Below are positions 5,789 to 7,411 of a stretch of DNA of 7,411 nucleotides, in pieces. Source of the stretch: Candidatus Omnitrophota bacterium (GTDB lineage Bacteria; Omnitrophota; Gorgyraeia; Gygaellales; Profunditerraquicolaceae); assembly GCA_018818365.1 (NCBI GenBank), contig JAHISH010000079.1, positions 1-7,411 of the forward strand, given 5' to 3'. A model generated the notes under the pieces. The model was not told the origin of the DNA. It worked only from the letters and a program-made list of their open reading frames with translations, and ran no database searches. Both the position numbers and the translations under genes were made by a program. Within the stretch, counting starts at the first letter, position 1. Every line of letters starts with the position of its first letter.

Positions 5789-6776
5789 TTCTTATCGCCT
5801 TATAGAATCCCCTAGTCTTTGCCTCATTTTTATCGGAAAAAACTGCTCTCGACTTAAGCTGCCAGACGATTTCACCTTTGGGACTTACTTCTATAACCCT
5901 ATTGGTACCGGTAATCAGCGTATTCCCATTGGGCAATCTATTTGCATCTCTTACCGGCCAGGCATTAGATTTAGTTACCTCAAACTTCCAAACGGTCCTC
6001 CCCGACTCTGGCTCTATTTCTAAAGCGCCTTGTGGCCTGCCATGATTGGCAACGAGTAGATTGCCGTTAGTCAAGGTCTCCGGGTCATGCTGATGATGAA
6101 AAACGCCTTCGCCAATAGTCTTCTTTACCATCCCGTCAGGATCTACTTCTACTACGATATTAAAGTTCCTCAGGCTTATAAGGGTATTTCCGTTTGGCAA
6201 TCTTGTCGCCGCATTTGCGTGGGTCCATCCATTACTATAAATATCCGAATAAACAGGTGTATCAAAATGGTCTTTGGCGTACCATCTCCAGACCACGGCA
6301 CCGCGGGGATCAATTTCTTTCACCTGGGCGTCGCTTTTTTCATCTTCCCCGCCCCACACAAGAAGGGTATTGCCGTTTGGTAAGCGGTCCACATCATGAG
6401 AAATCTTAGGGTCCAGATATGACCAAAGTATCTTGCCGCTGCGGCTTATTTCATAGACACCTTTTCTGGGCAGTGCAATCAGAATATTGTTGTTTGGCAA
6501 TAATTCTATATCAAAACCGGGATTGGTATAGCGCCTAAGGTCCGGCGGAAGGATATATTCCCAGACAATCTTCCCGTTCATATCAACTTCTATGACTCTG
6601 GGGCTCTTGGCGCTATAATTATCCGTGACCAAGGTAGTGCCGTTAAATGCTTCGGATGGGTTATAGATATCAACAATAAAATCTGGATCAGCTTCTTCGG
6701 CAAATAGCGTTTTTCCGTTAGGCACGTTAAGAAGAATCAGTATTAAGACTGCGAAAAGAAGCAATTTATTTCTCAT
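5781..6776 (-). CDS. Exported beta-propeller, arylsulfotransferase/PQQ-like
   Basis: The 331-residue protein has a signal peptide (1-26, ending TLFA before EEAD). The rest is a chain of propeller blades marked by a repeated strand: LLPNNNILIA (92-101), RLPNGNTLLVWG (131-142), RLPNGNTLISL (192-202), TLTNGNLLVANH (234-245) and RLPNGNTLITGT (280-291). These are interleaved with 'V.EVD..G.IVWEY'-type strands (for example 61-74, 151-165, 251-266, 294-306), giving about six blades. This is the arrangement of the arylsulfotransferase (ASST-like) family, where a central histidine accepts sulfate. Candidate histidines precede the repeat strands at ISHDVD (125-130), WTHANA (184-189) and FHHQHD (226-231). 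Proteins of this group are often annotated without known activity, so a sugar- or surface-binding propeller is equally possible. It starts at ATG 6776 with AGGA seven bases upstream and appears to be transcribed alone. Confidence 0.87.
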   Translation of the reverse strand: MRNKLLLFAVLILILLNVPNGKTLFAEEADPDFIVDIYNPSEAFNGTTLVTDNYSAKSPRVIEVDMNGKIVWEYILPPDLRRYTNPGFDIELLPNNNILIALPRKGVYEISRSGKILWSYLDPKISHDVDRLPNGNTLLVWGGEDEKSDAQVKEIDPRGAVVWRWYAKDHFDTPVYSDIYSNGWTHANAATRLPNGNTLISLRNFNIVVEVDPDGMVKKTIGEGVFHHQHDPETLTNGNLLVANHGRPQGALEIEPESGRTVWKFEVTKSNAWPVRDANRLPNGNTLITGTNRVIEVSPKGEIVWQLKSRAVFSDKNEAKTRGFYKAIRIE

Positions 6777-6951
6777 GGTATCATCCTAACTCTCCCTATC
6801 GCAATATATAATAACGCTACTACTCTTAAAGGAAACTAGAATTTCAGCGAGATCCCTCTCGCTTGTCTCGGCACCACGCTCGTCTAATGGCCATCGGACG
6901 GACCGGTAAAGGCAAAAAACTATATAGCCTTGGCGGCACTTTCTAAAACGG
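6777..6951. other. Intergenic spacer rich in inverted repeats
   Basis: This 175-base gap between the zinc-ribbon gene and the propeller gene holds no credible coding frame. It contains a perfect 7-bp stem with 4-base loop at 6846-6863 (AGCGAGA/TCTCGCT), the palindromes ATGGCCAT (6887-6894), ACCGGT (6902-6907) and CTATATAG (6920-6927), and a 5-bp pair AAGGC/GCCTT (6909-6913 with 6927-6931) around an A6 run. None is a standard terminator, as no T run directly follows a strong stem on the minus strand. The part nearest the propeller gene is AT-rich and offers only a poor promoter match (TTTAAG, 16 bases, TATATT, at 6830-6803). It may be a degenerate dispersed repeat or a structured leader. Confidence 0.4.
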
Positions 6952-7266
6952 CTAAAGAGTATTCTGCAGGATTAGCCCGTAATATTGCTTTAAAGACCTC
7001 AGGGAATTAATAAGTGCAGACCCTAAATACCAGCTTATGATAATCGTTACAATAGATGCTATTATCTTCGTCTTCCGGCTAAAGCGGGGATTAAGCCAGA
7101 TCAATGGTAAAACCAGCGGCCCCACGCACAAAAAAGCGATTACGATAGAAGGGGTTTTATAATACCACTTCCCCTTTAAGGGCTTCTTTTCTAACATCTC
7201 CCCGCAGTGTTTGCACTTTATCGCTTCGTCCTGAATTTCTTCTGCGCAAAAGGGGCATTTTTTCAT
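6952..7266 (-). CDS. Zinc-ribbon protein with two membrane helices
   Basis: The 104-residue protein starts [25 protein letters not shown]. Cys4, Cys7, Cys18 and Cys21 form the two CxxC knuckles of a short zinc ribbon of the kind found at the N-terminus of many small bacterial membrane proteins. After a basic linker come two hydrophobic segments, about 39-58 and 66-89, joined by 'NPRFSRKTK', which should face the cytoplasm if the ribbon is cytoplasmic. The protein would then be a hairpin membrane protein with both ends inside. Function is unknown; such ribbons usually bind protein or nucleic acid partners. The ribosome-binding site is weak (GAG within GTAGAGAT). It follows a degenerate desulforedoxin-like leader by four bases and shares its promoter. 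The last few residues (LQNTL) look less constrained than the rest. Confidence 0.85.
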   Translation of the reverse strand: MKKCPFCAEEIQDEAIKCKHCGEMLEKKPLKGKWYYKTPSIVIAFLCVGPLVLPLIWLNPRFSRKTKIIASIVTIIISWYLGSALINSLRSLKQYYGLILQNTL

Positions 7267-7270
7267 ATCT

Positions 7271-7332
7271 CTACTCTAACTTTTCCATCGGTTTTTCGCA
7301 ACAGACAAGTTCACCGCCTCTTTTACCTTCAT
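7271..7332 (-). pseudogene. Degenerate desulforedoxin-like leader sequence
   Basis: An excellent Shine-Dalgarno AAGGAGGT (7345-7338) sits five bases before ATG at 7332, which opens an 18-codon frame ending at TAG 7278-7276. That peptide (MKVKEAVN...) is unremarkable. In the frame two bases later (GAA at 7330 to TAG at 7271), however, the sequence reads [19 protein letters not shown]. This is very close to the second half of desulforedoxin-type iron-binding domains, whose hallmark is GGxLVCCGxxM. The first half with its CxxC, and an in-frame start, are missing. The simplest reading is a desulforedoxin-like gene that kept its promoter, ribosome-binding site and 3' half but lost an internal segment and its frame. 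A functional 18-residue leader peptide is the alternative. Confidence 0.45.
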
Positions 7333-7359
7333 CGTATACCTCCTTGAAATCTTGCTTTT

Positions 7360-7388
7360 ATTATACCACCTTTTCTATAGCCTTTTAA
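7360..7388 (-). promoter_or_regulatory. Promoter for the leader and zinc-ribbon gene
   Basis: On the minus strand a perfect TATAAT (7365-7360) is preceded by TG one base upstream (7368-7367), an extended -10 box. TTAAAA (7388-7383) lies 17 bases away and matches the -35 consensus at four of six positions. Transcription would start near 7353, just before the AAGGAGGT ribosome-binding site. A TGA at 7391-7389 touches the -35 box and may be the stop of a gene beyond the window. Confidence 0.6.
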
Positions 7389-7411
7389 TCATTTCTTTAG
7401 GGATGCATTAG

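Noticed and set aside
6841..6960. Possible tRNA or other standard RNA gene in the palindromic spacer
   Set aside because: No cloverleaf, no T-arm GGTTCGA-type sequence and no CCA end could be drawn from either strand.
6890..7008. About 40 plus-strand codons reading as an alanine-rich helix ([18 protein letters not shown])
   Set aside because: No start codon is present and most of it is antisense to the end of the zinc-ribbon membrane protein.

Overview
All recognisable genes in this 7.4 kb window lie on the minus strand, so biological order runs from high to low coordinates. The content points to a bacterium with an outer membrane: there is an inverse-autotransporter (intimin/invasin-type) beta-barrel, and six of the ten protein genes carry an N-terminal signal peptide or anchor. 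Base composition is moderate. Promoters look sigma70-like, with TTGACA/TATAAT-type boxes and Shine-Dalgarno sequences of the GGAGG type. An uncultured Gram-negative lineage such as Omnitrophota would fit, but that is a guess from gene style, not from a marker gene.

Layout in transcription order. (1) 7388-6952: a promoter, a short leader that holds a degenerate desulforedoxin-like sequence, and a two-helix membrane protein with an N-terminal zinc ribbon. (2) 6951-6777: a 175-base spacer rich in inverted repeats. (3) 6776-5781: an exported beta-propeller of the arylsulfotransferase/PQQ-like type. (4) 5788-4864: a putative promoter, a small exported protein of unknown function, and a compact release-factor-like GGQ protein for ribosome rescue. 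(5) 4867-3991: a putative promoter and a membrane-anchored DsbA-like thioredoxin whose active site is CPYT, so the second cysteine is missing. (6) 3994-2331: a near-consensus promoter, the inverse-autotransporter barrel, a small secreted beta-rich protein, and a strong intrinsic terminator. (7) 2300-1: a SufS-type cysteine desulfurase, a small winged-helix-like protein, and the start of a large exported protein built of Ig-like domains. These three are tightly packed and the last two are translationally coupled.

The most interesting reading is an envelope/adhesion locus in which intimin/invasin parts appear on separate chains. The barrel ends just after its conserved post-barrel segment and carries no passenger. 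A separately exported Ig-repeat protein lies about 2.2 kb downstream in another transcription unit. The DsbA-like protein just upstream could serve folding of the exported products. This functional grouping is inference. A second pattern is that three consecutive promoters have their -35 box overlapping the last codons of the gene before.
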